A DNA stretch of 64,000 bases from Bradyrhizobium sp. CSS354. Its GTDB lineage: Bacteria > Pseudomonadota > Alphaproteobacteria > Rhizobiales > Xanthobacteraceae. Where the stretch lies: NCBI RefSeq assembly GCF_029051725.1, contig NZ_JAACFU010000011.1, forward strand, positions 124,001-188,000. The letters run 5' to 3'. Numbering within the stretch: position 1 is the stretch's first letter; every line of letters begins with the position of its first letter. Below the pieces are notes generated by a model. That model searched no databases, was not told the DNA's origin, and saw only the letters and a list, made by a program, of their open reading frames with translations. The position numbers were made by a program, and so were the translations under genes. Below are positions 54,244 to 62,865 of this stretch, one piece after another.

Positions 54244-54699
54244 ATGAAGACGACGATCAAGCTCGGTCTTGCGCTGGCCGCGCTTTCCACCGCGCCGGCC
54301 CTTGCCCACGACCAGCACGGGCACGGCACCTTTTCGGCCGGCGAGCCCGGCGATCCGAAAAAATCCGCGCGCACGATCGAGATCCTGCTGAACGAGATGG
54401 ACTACACACCCGCCAGGATCGAGGTCAAACGCGGCGAGCAGATCCGCTTCGTGCTGCGCAACGTCGGCAAGGAGGACCATGAATTCCTGCTCGCCACCAC
54501 AAAGGAGAATCTCGCGCATGCGGTGGAGATGAAAAAGCATCCGCACATGGAGCACGACGATCCCAACGGTGTCAGGCTCGCACCGAGCAAGACCGCCGAG
54601 ATCCTCTGGAAGTTCAGCAAGGCCGGCACGTTCGAATTTTCCTGCCTGATTCCCGACCACCGCGATTACGGCATGGTCGGCCACGTCACCGTAAAGTAA
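54244..54699 (+). CDS. Cupredoxin domain-containing protein
   Basis: A 151-residue exported protein; GGAG lies six bases before the ATG at 54244 and the signal peptide is KTTIKLGLALAALSTAPALA. A His-rich stretch (HDQHGHGTF) opens the mature protein. The cupredoxin fold has RFVLRNVGKEDHEFLL, and FSCLIPDHRDYGMVGH at the end, giving His, Cys-x4-His and Met ligands for a type 1 copper site. Upstream in-frame starts at 54205 and 54217 would lengthen the N-terminus without a signal. It may exchange electrons or copper with the preceding oxidase. Confidence 0.87.
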   Translation: MKTTIKLGLALAALSTAPALAHDQHGHGTFSAGEPGDPKKSARTIEILLNEMDYTPARIEVKRGEQIRFVLRNVGKEDHEFLLATTKENLAHAVEMKKHPHMEHDDPNGVRLAPSKTAEILWKFSKAGTFEFSCLIPDHRDYGMVGHVTVK

Positions 54700-54714
54700 C
54701 GCAAGGAGGCTCCC

Positions 54715-55017
54715 ATGAACCGCATCATCCGTATCGCCGCAGCGCTGTCTCTGGCCATCGGCCTTGCCACAGGTGCCCTGGCGGCCCAGGGCGCCGCGAT
54801 CAGCGGCGAGGTCAAGAAGATCGACGAGGGCGCCGGCAAGATCACCCTCAAGCACGGGCCCGCGAAGAATCTCGGCATGGATGAACCCATGACCATGGTC
54901 TACCGCGTCAAGGACCCGGCCGTGCTCAAGCAGGTGAAGGTCGGCGACAAGGTGACTTTCGAAGCCGAGGAGGCGGCCTCGGGCTATACGGTGACCCGGA
55001 TGGAGAAGGCGAAGTAG
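54715..55017 (+). CDS. CusF-like periplasmic copper-binding protein
   Basis: A 100-residue small exported protein. The signal peptide is MNRIIRIAAALSLAIGLATG ending near ALAA. The mature OB-like domain has EVKKIDEGAGKITLKHGPAK, and MDEPMTMVYRVKDPA carries the Met pair that, with His, binds Cu(I)/Ag(I) in CusF (the usual stacked Trp is Tyr here). GGAGG lies just upstream of the ATG. It is the last gene of the copper operon and probably a periplasmic copper chaperone. Confidence 0.85.
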   Translation: MNRIIRIAAALSLAIGLATGALAAQGAAISGEVKKIDEGAGKITLKHGPAKNLGMDEPMTMVYRVKDPAVLKQVKVGDKVTFEAEEAASGYTVTRMEKAK

Positions 55018-55063
55018 GGCTACTACCTCCGTCCGCCAATTTTTCGGCCCGACGCTTCCACAA

Positions 55064-55149
55064 CGTCATGGCCGAGCTCGTCCCGGCCATCCACACCTTC
55101 GGCGCGGCATGAAGAACGTGGATGCCCGGGACAAGCCCGGGCATGACGG
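55064..55149. repeat. Dispersed palindromic repeat downstream of copper operon
   Basis: Imperfect inverted arms of about 31 bases: CGTCATGGCCG...CCATCCAC on the left and GTGGATGCCC...GGGCATGACG on the right, with a central variable loop. Same element family as the short copy at 34156-34187. It could terminate the copper operon before flhA. Confidence 0.75.
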
Positions 55150-55389
55150 CTGCTCGCCTGCCAGATGGCCGAAATACCCCGGTCTAACCCTCCTGCCCCG
55201 CCCCCGTTAACCCTTTGCTAACCATACACCCGGCAAGAATTGCCCAGTGGAGTCGAGTGTCGTCAGCCGCGTAGAACGGGAGCTCCCGTGGACGCCAGTG
55301 CGGTGCCTCACTTTCGAAACGGCGGCCCTTCGGCCGCCGCGCAGACGTTTGGGGCGCGCGGACGGCAGTCGCGCGGAGGGGCAGCTACC

Positions 55390-57531
55390 ATGGTCGACGT
55401 CACCGCGGGACAGGGCGTAGGCGGCACAAATGCCGGTTTCCCCACCCTTGCCGAGATCGGCAATATCCTCAAACGCGGCGATATCGCGCTGGCGCTCGGC
55501 GTGCTCACCATCCTGGTGGTGCTGATCCTTCCGCTGCCCGCGATCGTGCTGGACCTGTTTCTGGCGATTTCGATCACGCTCTCGATCCTGATCCTGATGA
55601 CGTCGCTGTTCATCCAGGCGCCGCTGGAATTCTCCGCTTTCCCGACCGTCCTGCTGATTTCGACCATGCTGCGGCTGTCGCTTAACATGGCCTCGACCCG
55701 CCTGATCCTGTCGCACGGGCACGAGGGCACGGACGCCGCCGGTCACGTCATCGAAGCCTTCGGCAGCTTCGTGATGGGCGGCAATTTCGTCATCGGCATC
55801 ATCGTCTTCGCCATCCTGATCATCGTCAACTTCGTCGTCATCACCAAGGGTTCGGGCCGTATCGCCGAAGTCGCCGCGCGCTTCCACCTCGACGCCATGC
55901 CCGGCAAGCAGATGGCGATCGACGCCGACCTTTCCGCCGGACTGATCGACGAGGCGGTCGCCAAGCAGCGGCGCAAGGATCTGGAGGACGAGAGCGGCTT
56001 CTTCGGTGCCATGGACGGTGCCTCCAAATTCGTCCGCGGCGACGCCATCGCCGGCCTCCTGATCGTCTTCATCAACGTCGTCGGCGGCATGATCATCGGC
56101 GTGGCGCAGCAGGGCATGTCCTTTGCCGATGCCGGCCGCAGCTACACGCTGCTGACCGTCGGTGACGGCCTCGTCACCCAGGTGCCGGCGCTGATCGTTT
56201 CGACCGCCGCCGGCCTGCTCGTCTCCAAGGCCGGCGTGTCCGGCGCCGCCGACAAGGCGCTCATGAAGCAGTTCTCCGGATATCCGCAGGCGCTCGCGAT
56301 GTCCGCGGCGGTCATGCTGGTGCTGGCGGCCCTGCCGGGCATCCCGACCCTTCCCTTCCTGGCGCTCGGCTCCGGCGCCGGCGCGCTCGCCTGGAACGCC
56401 CGCAACCGCAACCGGGCGACTGCCAGGGCTGAGGAAGTTGCGAAGACCGCACCTGCGCCGGGAATGCCGGGCGCACCGGGCTCCGCTGCGGCGGAGGAGC
56501 CGATCTCCGCGGCGCTGAAGATCGACGACCTCAAGATCGAGCTCGGCTATGCCCTGCTGCCGCTGGTCAACGGCCCCGACGGCACCGACCGCCTCACCGA
56601 GCAGATCAAGGCGCTGCGCCGCTCGCTCGCGATCGAGATGGGTTTTGTGATGCCCGCCGTGCGCATCCTCGACAACGTCCAGCTCGAGGCCAACACCTAC
56701 ATCATCAAGATCAAGGAGGTCGACGCCGGCACCGGCAAGATCTGGCCGAACCAGTTCATGGTGATGGATCCCGGCGGCAGCCAGGTGCAGGTGCCCGGCA
56801 TCCACACCACCGAGCCGACCTTCGGCCTGCCCGCGACCTGGGTCGATGCCAGCCTCAAGGAGGAGGCCTCGCTCAAGGGCTATACCGTCGTCGACGCCGC
56901 GACCGTGCTCTCGACCCACCTCACCGAGCTGCTCAAGGCCAACATGTCGGACCTGCTCTCCTATGGCGAGGTGCAGAAGCTGCTCAAGGAGCTGCCGAAG
57001 GAGCAGGGCGAGCTGGTCAAGGACATCGTGCCGGGACAGGTCACAGTCTCCGGCATTCAGCGCGTGCTGCAGCTGCTGCTCGCCGAGCGCATCTCGATCC
57101 GCGACCTCTCGACCATCCTCGAAGGCATCGCCGACTCGCTCGCCTTCTCGCGCAATCCGGCCACGATGGTCGAGCACGTCCGCGCCCGCCTGGCGCGGCA
57201 GATCTGTGCGCAGAACACCTCCTACAGCGGCTACCTGCCGCTGATCGCGCTGTCGGCCCGTTGGGAACAAGCCTTCGCCGAATCCATTATCGGCCAGGGC
57301 GAGGAGCGCAGCCTTGCGATGCAGCCCTCGAAGCTGTCGGAGTTCATGACCGGGGTGCGCGAGGCTTTCGAGCGCGCCGCGCGCGAGGGCGAGGCCCCGG
57401 TGCTCGTCACCTCTGCGGCAATTCGTCCCTTCGTGCGTTCCCTGGTCGAGCGGTTCCGGGCCCAGACGACCGTGCTGTCGCAGGCTGAAATCCACCCCAG
57501 GGCGAGACTGAAAACGGTCGGAAGCATCTGA
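55390..57531 (+). CDS. flhA: Flagellar biosynthesis protein FlhA
   Basis: A 713-residue inner-membrane export-gate subunit of the flagellar type III secretion system. About eight helices fill residues 30-330: the first is LALGVLTILVVLILPLPAIV, and the conserved FHIPEP signature core is represented by FSAFPTVLLISTMLRLSLNM. The cytoplasmic loop SGRIAEVAARFHLDAMPGKQM AIDADLSAG (split here) is highly conserved. The C-terminal domain is the docking platform for substrates. The ATG at 55390 with GGAGGGG upstream is chosen over an earlier in-frame ATG at 55240. The gene is separated from fliJ/fliI by over five kilobases. Confidence 0.96.
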   Translation: MVDVTAGQGVGGTNAGFPTLAEIGNILKRGDIALALGVLTILVVLILPLPAIVLDLFLAISITLSILILMTSLFIQAPLEFSAFPTVLLISTMLRLSLNMASTRLILSHGHEGTDAAGHVIEAFGSFVMGGNFVIGIIVFAILIIVNFVVITKGSGRIAEVAARFHLDAMPGKQMAIDADLSAGLIDEAVAKQRRKDLEDESGFFGAMDGASKFVRGDAIAGLLIVFINVVGGMIIGVAQQGMSFADAGRSYTLLTVGDGLVTQVPALIVSTAAGLLVSKAGVSGAADKALMKQFSGYPQALAMSAAVMLVLAALPGIPTLPFLALGSGAGALAWNARNRNRATARAEEVAKTAPAPGMPGAPGSAAAEEPISAALKIDDLKIELGYALLPLVNGPDGTDRLTEQIKALRRSLAIEMGFVMPAVRILDNVQLEANTYIIKIKEVDAGTGKIWPNQFMVMDPGGSQVQVPGIHTTEPTFGLPATWVDASLKEEASLKGYTVVDAATVLSTHLTELLKANMSDLLSYGEVQKLLKELPKEQGELVKDIVPGQVTVSGIQRVLQLLLAERISIRDLSTILEGIADSLAFSRNPATMVEHVRARLARQICAQNTSYSGYLPLIALSARWEQAFAESIIGQGEERSLAMQPSKLSEFMTGVREAFERAAREGEAPVLVTSAAIRPFVRSLVERFRAQTTVLSQAEIHPRARLKTVGSI

Positions 57532-57825
57532 TTTGCCTTAAGAAGCCGTATGTTTTTTGGCCACAGGCAAATGGTTTTTAAGCTTTTGGCGCCTTGCCGA
57601 TCGACGGCCGGCAAGGCGCATGGCAGACACATTACAGCTTTGAAATAATTGCGAAATTGCACGATCAAGGGCCGTTTTTGATCGCGGCTTCTCACGTCGT
57701 GTCACGCTCTTGTGATCGCCTCTTGGGAACGAATCCCCCCAATACTAGGTTGTTGGGCACCGGAAGCATGAACCTGCCCAAACACGCAGGCGACTACTTC
57801 GGGTAGATGGCGGCAGGAGCCTTCC
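57532..57825. other. Gene-free stretch between flhA and a small membrane peptide
   Basis: About 294 bases. It is less GC-rich than the flanking genes and presumably carries the flhA terminator and the promoter of the following small gene. An open frame at 57594-57806 lacks a ribosome-binding site and looks random. I see no strong stem-loop here. Confidence 0.5.
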
Positions 57826-58032
57826 ATGAACCACTCGATTTACAGCGCAGATCGCTCGACCCACCTCAAGATCGTGGTTGTCGCGCTCGTTGCCGGCATC
57901 GCGGTGGCGGGTCTCGGGATCACCGCGCGCACGAGTTCAGATTCAGATGAAGGCCTGACCCAGACCGCTCGCGTCATGAAGGCCGGCAAGCCGATCGCCA
58001 TCACCAGCTCGAACGTTTCGCTCGTTCGCTAA
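57826..58032 (+). CDS. 68-residue single-pass membrane or exported peptide
   Basis: The ATG has GGAG about eight bases upstream. Residues 15-35 (LKIVVVALVAGIAVAGLGIT) form one hydrophobic helix, which may be a signal anchor or signal peptide. The remainder is short and polar, with TSSDSDEGLTQTARVMKAGK and ending SLVR. I recall similar short proteins in Bradyrhizobium but no named family. A strong terminator follows 95 bases downstream, consistent with a self-contained transcript. Confidence 0.72.
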   Translation: MNHSIYSADRSTHLKIVVVALVAGIAVAGLGITARTSSDSDEGLTQTARVMKAGKPIAITSSNVSLVR

Positions 58033-58126
58033 GGAGATTTGAGTTTCAGGAATTCACGCGGCTCTTTATCAGCCCCCCAAAGTCGCCACGTGGATATGTA
58101 GACGACCCCAACCCCAAGTCGACTAC

Positions 58127-58157
58127 AGAAAGCGCCCGCCCCCCACGGGCGCTTTCT
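58127..58157 (+). terminator. Rho-independent terminator after the small membrane peptide
   Basis: A perfect 12-base stem AGAAAGCGCCCG / CGGGCGCTTTCT with a 7-base loop. The tail is only TCATG rather than a T run, so it may be Rho-assisted. Confidence 0.7.
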
Positions 58158-58217
58158 CATGTCTGGGGTATTGTTTGCTGGTGTATGTAGCGCGGGCAAC
58201 TGTGTGCTACTGGCGCT

Positions 58218-58319
58218 GTCATTCCCCGCGTAGGCGGGGAATCCAGTACGCCGCAGCCTCTCCGTATTCCCGCGCTGTCTCTGGAATACTGGATCGTCCG
58301 CCTTCGCGGACGATGACAC
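58218..58319. repeat. Dispersed palindromic repeat (GTCATTCCCCGCG type)
   Basis: The left half contains CCCCGCGTAGGCGGGG and ATCCAGTA, and the right half TACTGGAT and GTCCGCCTTCGCGGACGATGAC, so two small hairpins are bracketed by longer complementary arms. It lies between the small peptide gene and the convergent oxidoreductase. Confidence 0.75.
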
Positions 58320-58329
58320 CGAATTGGGA

Positions 58330-59565
58330 CTACCGCGCCCCATACGTCGGCGGCGGCGCCTGCACGGTCGGCGCGGCCGCGGCGAACAGCTCATCCTTGC
58401 GCCCCGAGAGCGGCGGATAGATGCGCCTGCGATTGATGGTCTGCTTGGTCGCCTTCGCGGCTGCGCCGACAGTACGGACTTCGCGGTCCCACCCTTCCGT
58501 ATAGAGCGCGCCCCAGCCGCCGAGATCGAGCACGGTCACATACCAGTCGATCCGGAGCGGCAGCATCGGCAGGCCCGCGAGATCGGCGACCACGTTGTGG
58601 CCGGCGAAGCGGCCCATGGGACGCGCGAACTGGCAGGACATCACGGTCGGATGCAAGCCGTCGACCACGCTCGAGGCGACATCCCCGGCCGCGAACACGC
58701 CGCCGACATCCGCAACCCGCATCATGGGATCGACGAGAAGCCGCCCAAGGCGATCGCGTGCGTCCGGGAAGCTCGCCGCCAAGGGGCTCGCGCGCATCCC
58801 GGCACACCAGATCACTGTCCGCGTCGGAATGAACTCGCCCGAGCTCAGATGCAGGCCGGCGTCCTCGACGGAGACGACACGGACGCCAAGCCGTGTCTCG
58901 ACGCCGAGCGAGGCTAACGCCGCATCGATGACGGGACGCGCATGCGCGCCGATCGTTGCGCCCACGGCAGGATTGGGATCGACCAGGATGATACGGTGGC
59001 TGCCGGTAATGCCGGCACGCGCCAGCCTGTCGGGCATCTCGGCCGCGACCTCGATGCCGGTGAAGCCCGCGCCGACCACCACGATCGTCGAGCGCCCCGG
59101 CGCGGGCACGCTGCGTCCGAGCGAGGCGAGATGATCCTCGAGGTGGAGCGCCGCTGCATAAGTGTCGACATCGAAAGCATGCTCGGCAAGGCCGGGAATG
59201 TCGGGACGCATCACTTCGCTGCCGAGCGCCAGCACCAGCCGGTCATAAGCCAGCGTCTCGTCGCCGCCACCCGTGACCAGCGAAATCTCGCGCCGTTCCG
59301 GATCGATGGCTTCGACCTCGCCGATGCCGTGGCTCACGCCGATCGGATCGAGCAGTTGCGGCAGCGGAAGCGCGACCTCGCTGAGATCGGCCTCGTAATT
59401 GCGGACGCGGACGTTGTGATAGGGATTGCGATCGACGACACGAATCTCGATGTCACCGCCGACCGCGCCGATCTCCTCGCGCTTGCGTGCGGCACCGATG
59501 GCCGCCCACAGACCCGCAAATCCGGCGCCGAGCACGACGATACGCACCATGTCCGTTGACTGCAT
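58330..59565 (-). CDS. NAD(P)/FAD-dependent oxidoreductase, type II NADH dehydrogenase-like
   Basis: A 411-residue two-dinucleotide-binding flavoprotein. The FAD motif is VVLGAGFAGLWAAIGAA at about 10-26, and the NAD motif is IVVVGAGFTGIEVAAEM at about 160-176. ALGSEVMRPDIPGLAEHAF and GVFAAGDVASSVVDG are typical of NDH-2 and related sulfide:quinone reductase-like proteins. A single hydrophobic-poor C-terminus rather than a membrane anchor is seen. It may feed electrons from NADH to quinones. It diverges from no neighbour and precedes an AraC gene on the same strand with a 127-base gap. Confidence 0.82.
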   Translation of the reverse strand: MQSTDMVRIVVLGAGFAGLWAAIGAARKREEIGAVGGDIEIRVVDRNPYHNVRVRNYEADLSEVALPLPQLLDPIGVSHGIGEVEAIDPERREISLVTGGGDETLAYDRLVLALGSEVMRPDIPGLAEHAFDVDTYAAALHLEDHLASLGRSVPAPGRSTIVVVGAGFTGIEVAAEMPDRLARAGITGSHRIILVDPNPAVGATIGAHARPVIDAALASLGVETRLGVRVVSVEDAGLHLSSGEFIPTRTVIWCAGMRASPLAASFPDARDRLGRLLVDPMMRVADVGGVFAAGDVASSVVDGLHPTVMSCQFARPMGRFAGHNVVADLAGLPMLPLRIDWYVTVLDLGGWGALYTEGWDREVRTVGAAAKATKQTINRRRIYPPLSGRKDELFAAAAPTVQAPPPTYGAR

Positions 59566-59692
59566 TTCCCAAGAGAGCGACGACGAAGCGACGAACGATC
59601 AAGCCGTCTGACCGCGCAGACAGATATAGCTCATCCGGCCGGGCGCACCAACGGCGGCGGCACCGCCGCGCCGCACAAATTGTCGGCGCGGC

Positions 59693-60652
59693 TCAGGCCT
59701 CGCGCAGTTCCGACGGCGTCGCGCTAAAGCGCTTGCGGAAGGCGCGGTTGAAATAGGACAGATCGGAGAAGCCCGACGAATGCGCGATGTCGCTGATCTT
59801 GCGGGTCCTGGCGCGGGGATCGCTGAGCAGCTTGCGCGCCTGCAGCAGACGCTGCTCCAGCACGAATTCGGTGAAGGTCGTTCCAGCCTGCTCGAACAGG
59901 CGCTGTGCCTGGCGCGGGCTCAGGCCCGAGCGCGTGGCAATCTCGGACAGGCAGAGATCGTTGCGGCCAAGCGCGGCCATCACGTCGGCGCGCATGAGGT
60001 CGAGACGGGCGGCCGCATGACCTCGTCCCCGCGCGAGACTTGCATGTTCGGCGTCGGTGCCGAGCAGGAGGCCGACGAGATCGACCATGTGCTGCGCGGT
60101 CAGGCGCTGGCCGACGGCGTCGAGATGCGGCGCGTGATGGGCCGCTAGGGAGTGGTAGCGGAAAATCGTCTCGGCGACCGCGCCATCCGAGAGCACTTGC
60201 GACAGCTTGTCCTCGGCGCGCGGATTGATGTCGAGCAGCGCGCGGCGCGGCATGCGGATGGTGGTGAAGCGATCTTCCTCGGTGTGGCCGACCGTGCCGG
60301 TGATGCCCATGTCGACGAGCACCATCTGCGCCGGCGCAAGCTCCACGGCATGGCCGTTCTGCCCAACGCGGACGAGGCCCGCATGCGCCGCGATCAGGAC
60401 GAGATCGTCGCTGCCGTCGGCAAGGTGGCTCTGGGTGCGCGAATATTGCGCGGAGGCGCCTTCGGGAATGGCGAGCGCGATATTGTCGACCAAGCTGACC
60501 TGAAGCCGGCAATCGATGCTATCGCCCCGGCTCGGCCCGATATCCAGGCCGCAGGCCCCAAAAGTCCGCTCGCGCCAATGTTCGAAGGCCGGGCCGTGTG
60601 GCAGCCCCGCATATTGGTGAATGAAGATGCCGGACGTTTTCGCTGCATCCAT
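59693..60652 (-). CDS. AraC-family transcriptional regulator
   Basis: A 319-residue regulator starting at ATG 60652 (MDAAKTSGIFIHQ). The N-terminal 200 residues are the cupin-like AraC_binding_2 type (LVLIAAHAGLVRVGQNGHAV, MVLVDMGITGTVGHTEEDRF). The C-terminal 100 residues hold the double HTH: LCLSEIATRSGLSPRQAQRL and RKISDIAHSSGFSDLSYFNR, followed by FSATPSELREA. This N-terminal type is common in regulators of aromatic or amine degradation. No obvious target is adjacent; the NDH-2-like gene downstream is the nearest. Confidence 0.87.
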   Translation of the reverse strand: MDAAKTSGIFIHQYAGLPHGPAFEHWRERTFGACGLDIGPSRGDSIDCRLQVSLVDNIALAIPEGASAQYSRTQSHLADGSDDLVLIAAHAGLVRVGQNGHAVELAPAQMVLVDMGITGTVGHTEEDRFTTIRMPRRALLDINPRAEDKLSQVLSDGAVAETIFRYHSLAAHHAPHLDAVGQRLTAQHMVDLVGLLLGTDAEHASLARGRGHAAARLDLMRADVMAALGRNDLCLSEIATRSGLSPRQAQRLFEQAGTTFTEFVLEQRLLQARKLLSDPRARTRKISDIAHSSGFSDLSYFNRAFRKRFSATPSELREA

Positions 60653-60856
60653 CTGATTTCTCGCCCCTCTCCGGCACCATGATTGGGGGGCGCCGACTGC
60701 AAATTCCGGGCATTTGACGCCGCGAAACGCGGAGAGGTTCAAATCGGAGGCGGATTCGGCGGGATTTGTCGGGATACGACGGCGGGACGGACCGTGGCGA
60801 CAGGAAACGATCAGGCATTGCCACGACGATGTTGAAGCGTGCAATGCCTCCCTCGG

Positions 60857-60999
60857 TGTCGTCCTGGACAAGCGAGCAGAGCGAGCGCCGATCCAGGACC
60901 CATTACCCCGGGATTGAGTGGTTGCTCACCCGTGTTGCCACCACTCATTCTTGCGACAAGCTCTTGGGGTAATGGGTCCTGGCTTTCGCCAGGACGACA
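60857..60999. repeat. Dispersed palindromic repeat (TGTCGTCCTGG type)
   Basis: The outer ends TGTCGTCCTGG and CCAGGACGACA are exact complements, and the inner arms GGACCCATTACCCC / GGGGTAATGGGTCC add a second stem. The centre is variable. The element occupies most of the 355-base gap between the AraC gene and the anti-sigma gene; the rest (60653-60856 and 61000-61007) shows no other feature. Confidence 0.78.
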
Positions 61000-61007
61000 G
61001 TAGAAAC

Positions 61008-62066
61008 CTACTTCTTCGCGGGTGCCTGCGGCTGTGACGGCGGCACGGTCTCGATCAGCTTGCCGGAAAATACAGGCGCCGAGGTCGGCTGGCCGCTGGG
61101 CGAACCGCCGGTCTGCTCGACGGTGACCGCGTATGTCGCGCCGTTGACGACGTCGGCATCGTACGAACCGAGCACCGGTCGCGCGGTGAAATCGCCGGCG
61201 CCGATCACACCCAGCGAGCGCGGACGCGGCAGCTTGTCGGAGATTAGCCAGAGCTCGAAGCTCTTGCCGGGCTCCGGTGTCGCGCCGACCTTGCGCACGG
61301 TAAAGTTCTTGGTCGCACCGTCGATGGTGAGGATGAAGGCGGGACCGCCGCCCTGGCCCTGCAACAGCGCCACATATTGCGACGCCGCCGCCGGGAGCGG
61401 CGCCGGTGTCTTCACCTCGACCGTCTGGATGCGTGGCGCCGGTCGCAAGCCGCCCGGCAGCGCCTCGGGCTGGAAGATCTGAAGCGACAGCGTCACGAGC
61501 AGCGCGGCCGCGAGCGCGCCGACGGCGGATGCGATGGTGCGCCAGCGCTTCACGCGGCCCTCGAGCTGGATCACGTTGCTGTTGTCGGCAACCGGCGGCG
61601 GTGGCGCGCGCACGACCTCCGGGTCCGGCGCGTGGACCTGCGGCATGAATATCGGCGCGACATCGGGAAGCGCATCGGACGCAAGTCGCGCCGGATCGGG
61701 CTGCTCCGCTTCGGGCGGCTGCGGCCCCGGTTGCTGCATAGTCTCCGACGGCACCTGCGGAGACACGGTATCGGGCGAGGAAAACTCCGGCACAGGTGGC
61801 GGCGCGACATCCGGCAGCGCTGGCGGCTCCTGCGCAAAGGCCGTCCGCGCGAGCTCGGACTTGATGTTCTCCCATACGATCGGACGCGGCTGGATCGAGC
61901 CGACCATCTGGTTGAGGACGCCGAGCCGGAATGCCCACGCCTGCACGACATCGGCGAACGCCTTGTCCACCGCCATCATGGTCTCGACCTGCGCGCGCTC
62001 GCCGGCGTCGAGCGTGCCGAGCGCATATTCCGCGGCGAGCGCGATATGGTCCTCCGTATAGGCCAT
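61008..62066 (-). CDS. Anti-sigma factor, RskA-like
   Basis: A 352-residue membrane anti-sigma protein. The N-terminal cytoplasmic domain TEDHIALAAEYALGTLDAGE (about 4-23) is the zinc-free anti-sigma domain opening seen in RskA-type proteins. A Pro-rich linker (PDVAPPPVPEFSSPDTVSP) leads to one transmembrane helix (IASAVGALAAALLVTLSLQI, about 190-210). The extracytoplasmic C-terminus has the RskA pattern FELWLISDKLPRPRSLGVIG. It should hold the ECF sigma factor encoded just upstream until signal-induced release. The start at 62066 is used; an upstream ATG extends only into non-conserved sequence. Confidence 0.87.
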   Translation of the reverse strand: MAYTEDHIALAAEYALGTLDAGERAQVETMMAVDKAFADVVQAWAFRLGVLNQMVGSIQPRPIVWENIKSELARTAFAQEPPALPDVAPPPVPEFSSPDTVSPQVPSETMQQPGPQPPEAEQPDPARLASDALPDVAPIFMPQVHAPDPEVVRAPPPPVADNSNVIQLEGRVKRWRTIASAVGALAAALLVTLSLQIFQPEALPGGLRPAPRIQTVEVKTPAPLPAAASQYVALLQGQGGGPAFILTIDGATKNFTVRKVGATPEPGKSFELWLISDKLPRPRSLGVIGAGDFTARPVLGSYDADVVNGATYAVTVEQTGGSPSGQPTSAPVFSGKLIETVPPSQPQAPAKK

Positions 62067-62158
62067 CACTTGCGGTCCAGATCCATCCTCACAGTACGAG
62101 CTCTCATGGCCCAAGCCTTCATAGTCCGAGCCTTCAGAGCCCTCATAGCCCGAGACAT
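62066..62158 (-). CDS. Possible 30-residue basic peptide linking sigma and anti-sigma genes
   Basis: An ATG at 62158 lies inside the end of the sigma gene, and the frame ends with a TGA overlapping the anti-sigma ATG (TGATG). The peptide would be MSRAMRALKARTMKAWAMRA plus a ten-residue tail, rich in Arg, Lys, Met and Ala with a near-repeating pattern at the DNA level. The overlaps on both sides would couple three genes. No ribosome-binding site is evident, and the repeats could equally make a random open frame. Low confidence. Confidence 0.25.
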   Translation of the reverse strand: MSRAMRALKARTMKAWAMRARTVRMDLDRK

Positions 62159-62688
62159 TCGCGAATATCCATCATGCTGCGCCGAAGCCACGTCTTCACC
62201 GTGTTGACGGGCGCTGCGAATTTCTCCGCCAATTGCTCGCGGCTCCAGCCGTTGTAATAGGCGAGAAGCACGAGTCTCTGACGGTCCGGTTCGAGCCGGC
62301 CGATACATTCCAGGAGCCGCTTCAATTCCTCGGTCATCTCCCGCCGCGCCAGCGGATCGGGGCTATCGCTTGCGACTTCCATCGCCTGCGGCTCTTCCTC
62401 GATGGAGACTTCCGTCTTCTTGCGCACGATGTCGATGGCGCGGTTGCGCGCGATCGACGCCATCCAGGTGATCGGCGACGCGAGAGCGGGATTGAACTGG
62501 CCGGCGCTGTTCCAGATCTTGACGTAGGCCTCCTGAATGACCTCCTCTGCTAGATCCTGTCGGCGCAAGATACGGAGCACGATGCCATAGAGTTTCGCGC
62601 GCGTGGCGACGTAGAGGCGCTCGAACGCGGCCTGATCGCCCTGCGCTACCGCCCCAATCAGCCCGACCAGCTCTGCTGGCGTCAGCAT
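62143..62688 (-). CDS. ECF sigma factor (sigma-70 family)
   Basis: A 181-residue ECF-type sigma factor. Region 2 lies at about residues 22-90 (LRILRRQDLAEEVIQEAYVK, PITWMASIARNRAIDIVRKK) and region 4 at about 125-178 (RQRLVLLAYYNGWSREQLAE, VNTVKTWLRRSMMDIRECL). There is no signal or membrane segment. It precedes the RskA-like anti-sigma gene, the expected arrangement. Its targets would be promoters with an ECF-type motif; I could not identify one in this window. Confidence 0.92.
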   Translation of the reverse strand: MLTPAELVGLIGAVAQGDQAAFERLYVATRAKLYGIVLRILRRQDLAEEVIQEAYVKIWNSAGQFNPALASPITWMASIARNRAIDIVRKKTEVSIEEEPQAMEVASDSPDPLARREMTEELKRLLECIGRLEPDRQRLVLLAYYNGWSREQLAEKFAAPVNTVKTWLRRSMMDIRECLGL

Positions 62689-62808
62689 TCAGCCCCCCAA
62701 TGCGCGGCCCTCGCGTTCCGCGCGGGCCCTGGCACCCCGCCACCATAGCGCGCGACAAAGCCGACCACCAAGGGGGCGCGGCGCCACTCTGTGGACAGCA
62801 CATGCGAA

Positions 62809-62833
62809 AACCCGGACCTTTGGGGTCCGGGTT
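62809..62833 (-). terminator. Terminator of the fliI-fliJ transcript
   Basis: On the minus strand a 10-base stem AACCCGGACC / GGTCCGGGTT with a 5-base loop is followed by TTTT. It starts about 33 bases after the fliJ stop codon. Confidence 0.75.
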
Positions 62834-62865
62834 CTGCAAATTCTCGCAGGTCTAGCGGCTAGCTC

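Noticed and set aside
55207..57495. A 762-codon minus-strand open frame antisense to flhA
   Set aside because: Low-complexity Asp/Gly/Arg-rich translation; flhA on the plus strand is unmistakable.
57594..57806. Open frame between flhA and the small membrane peptide
   Set aside because: No ribosome-binding site, mixed codon use and no protein-like pattern.
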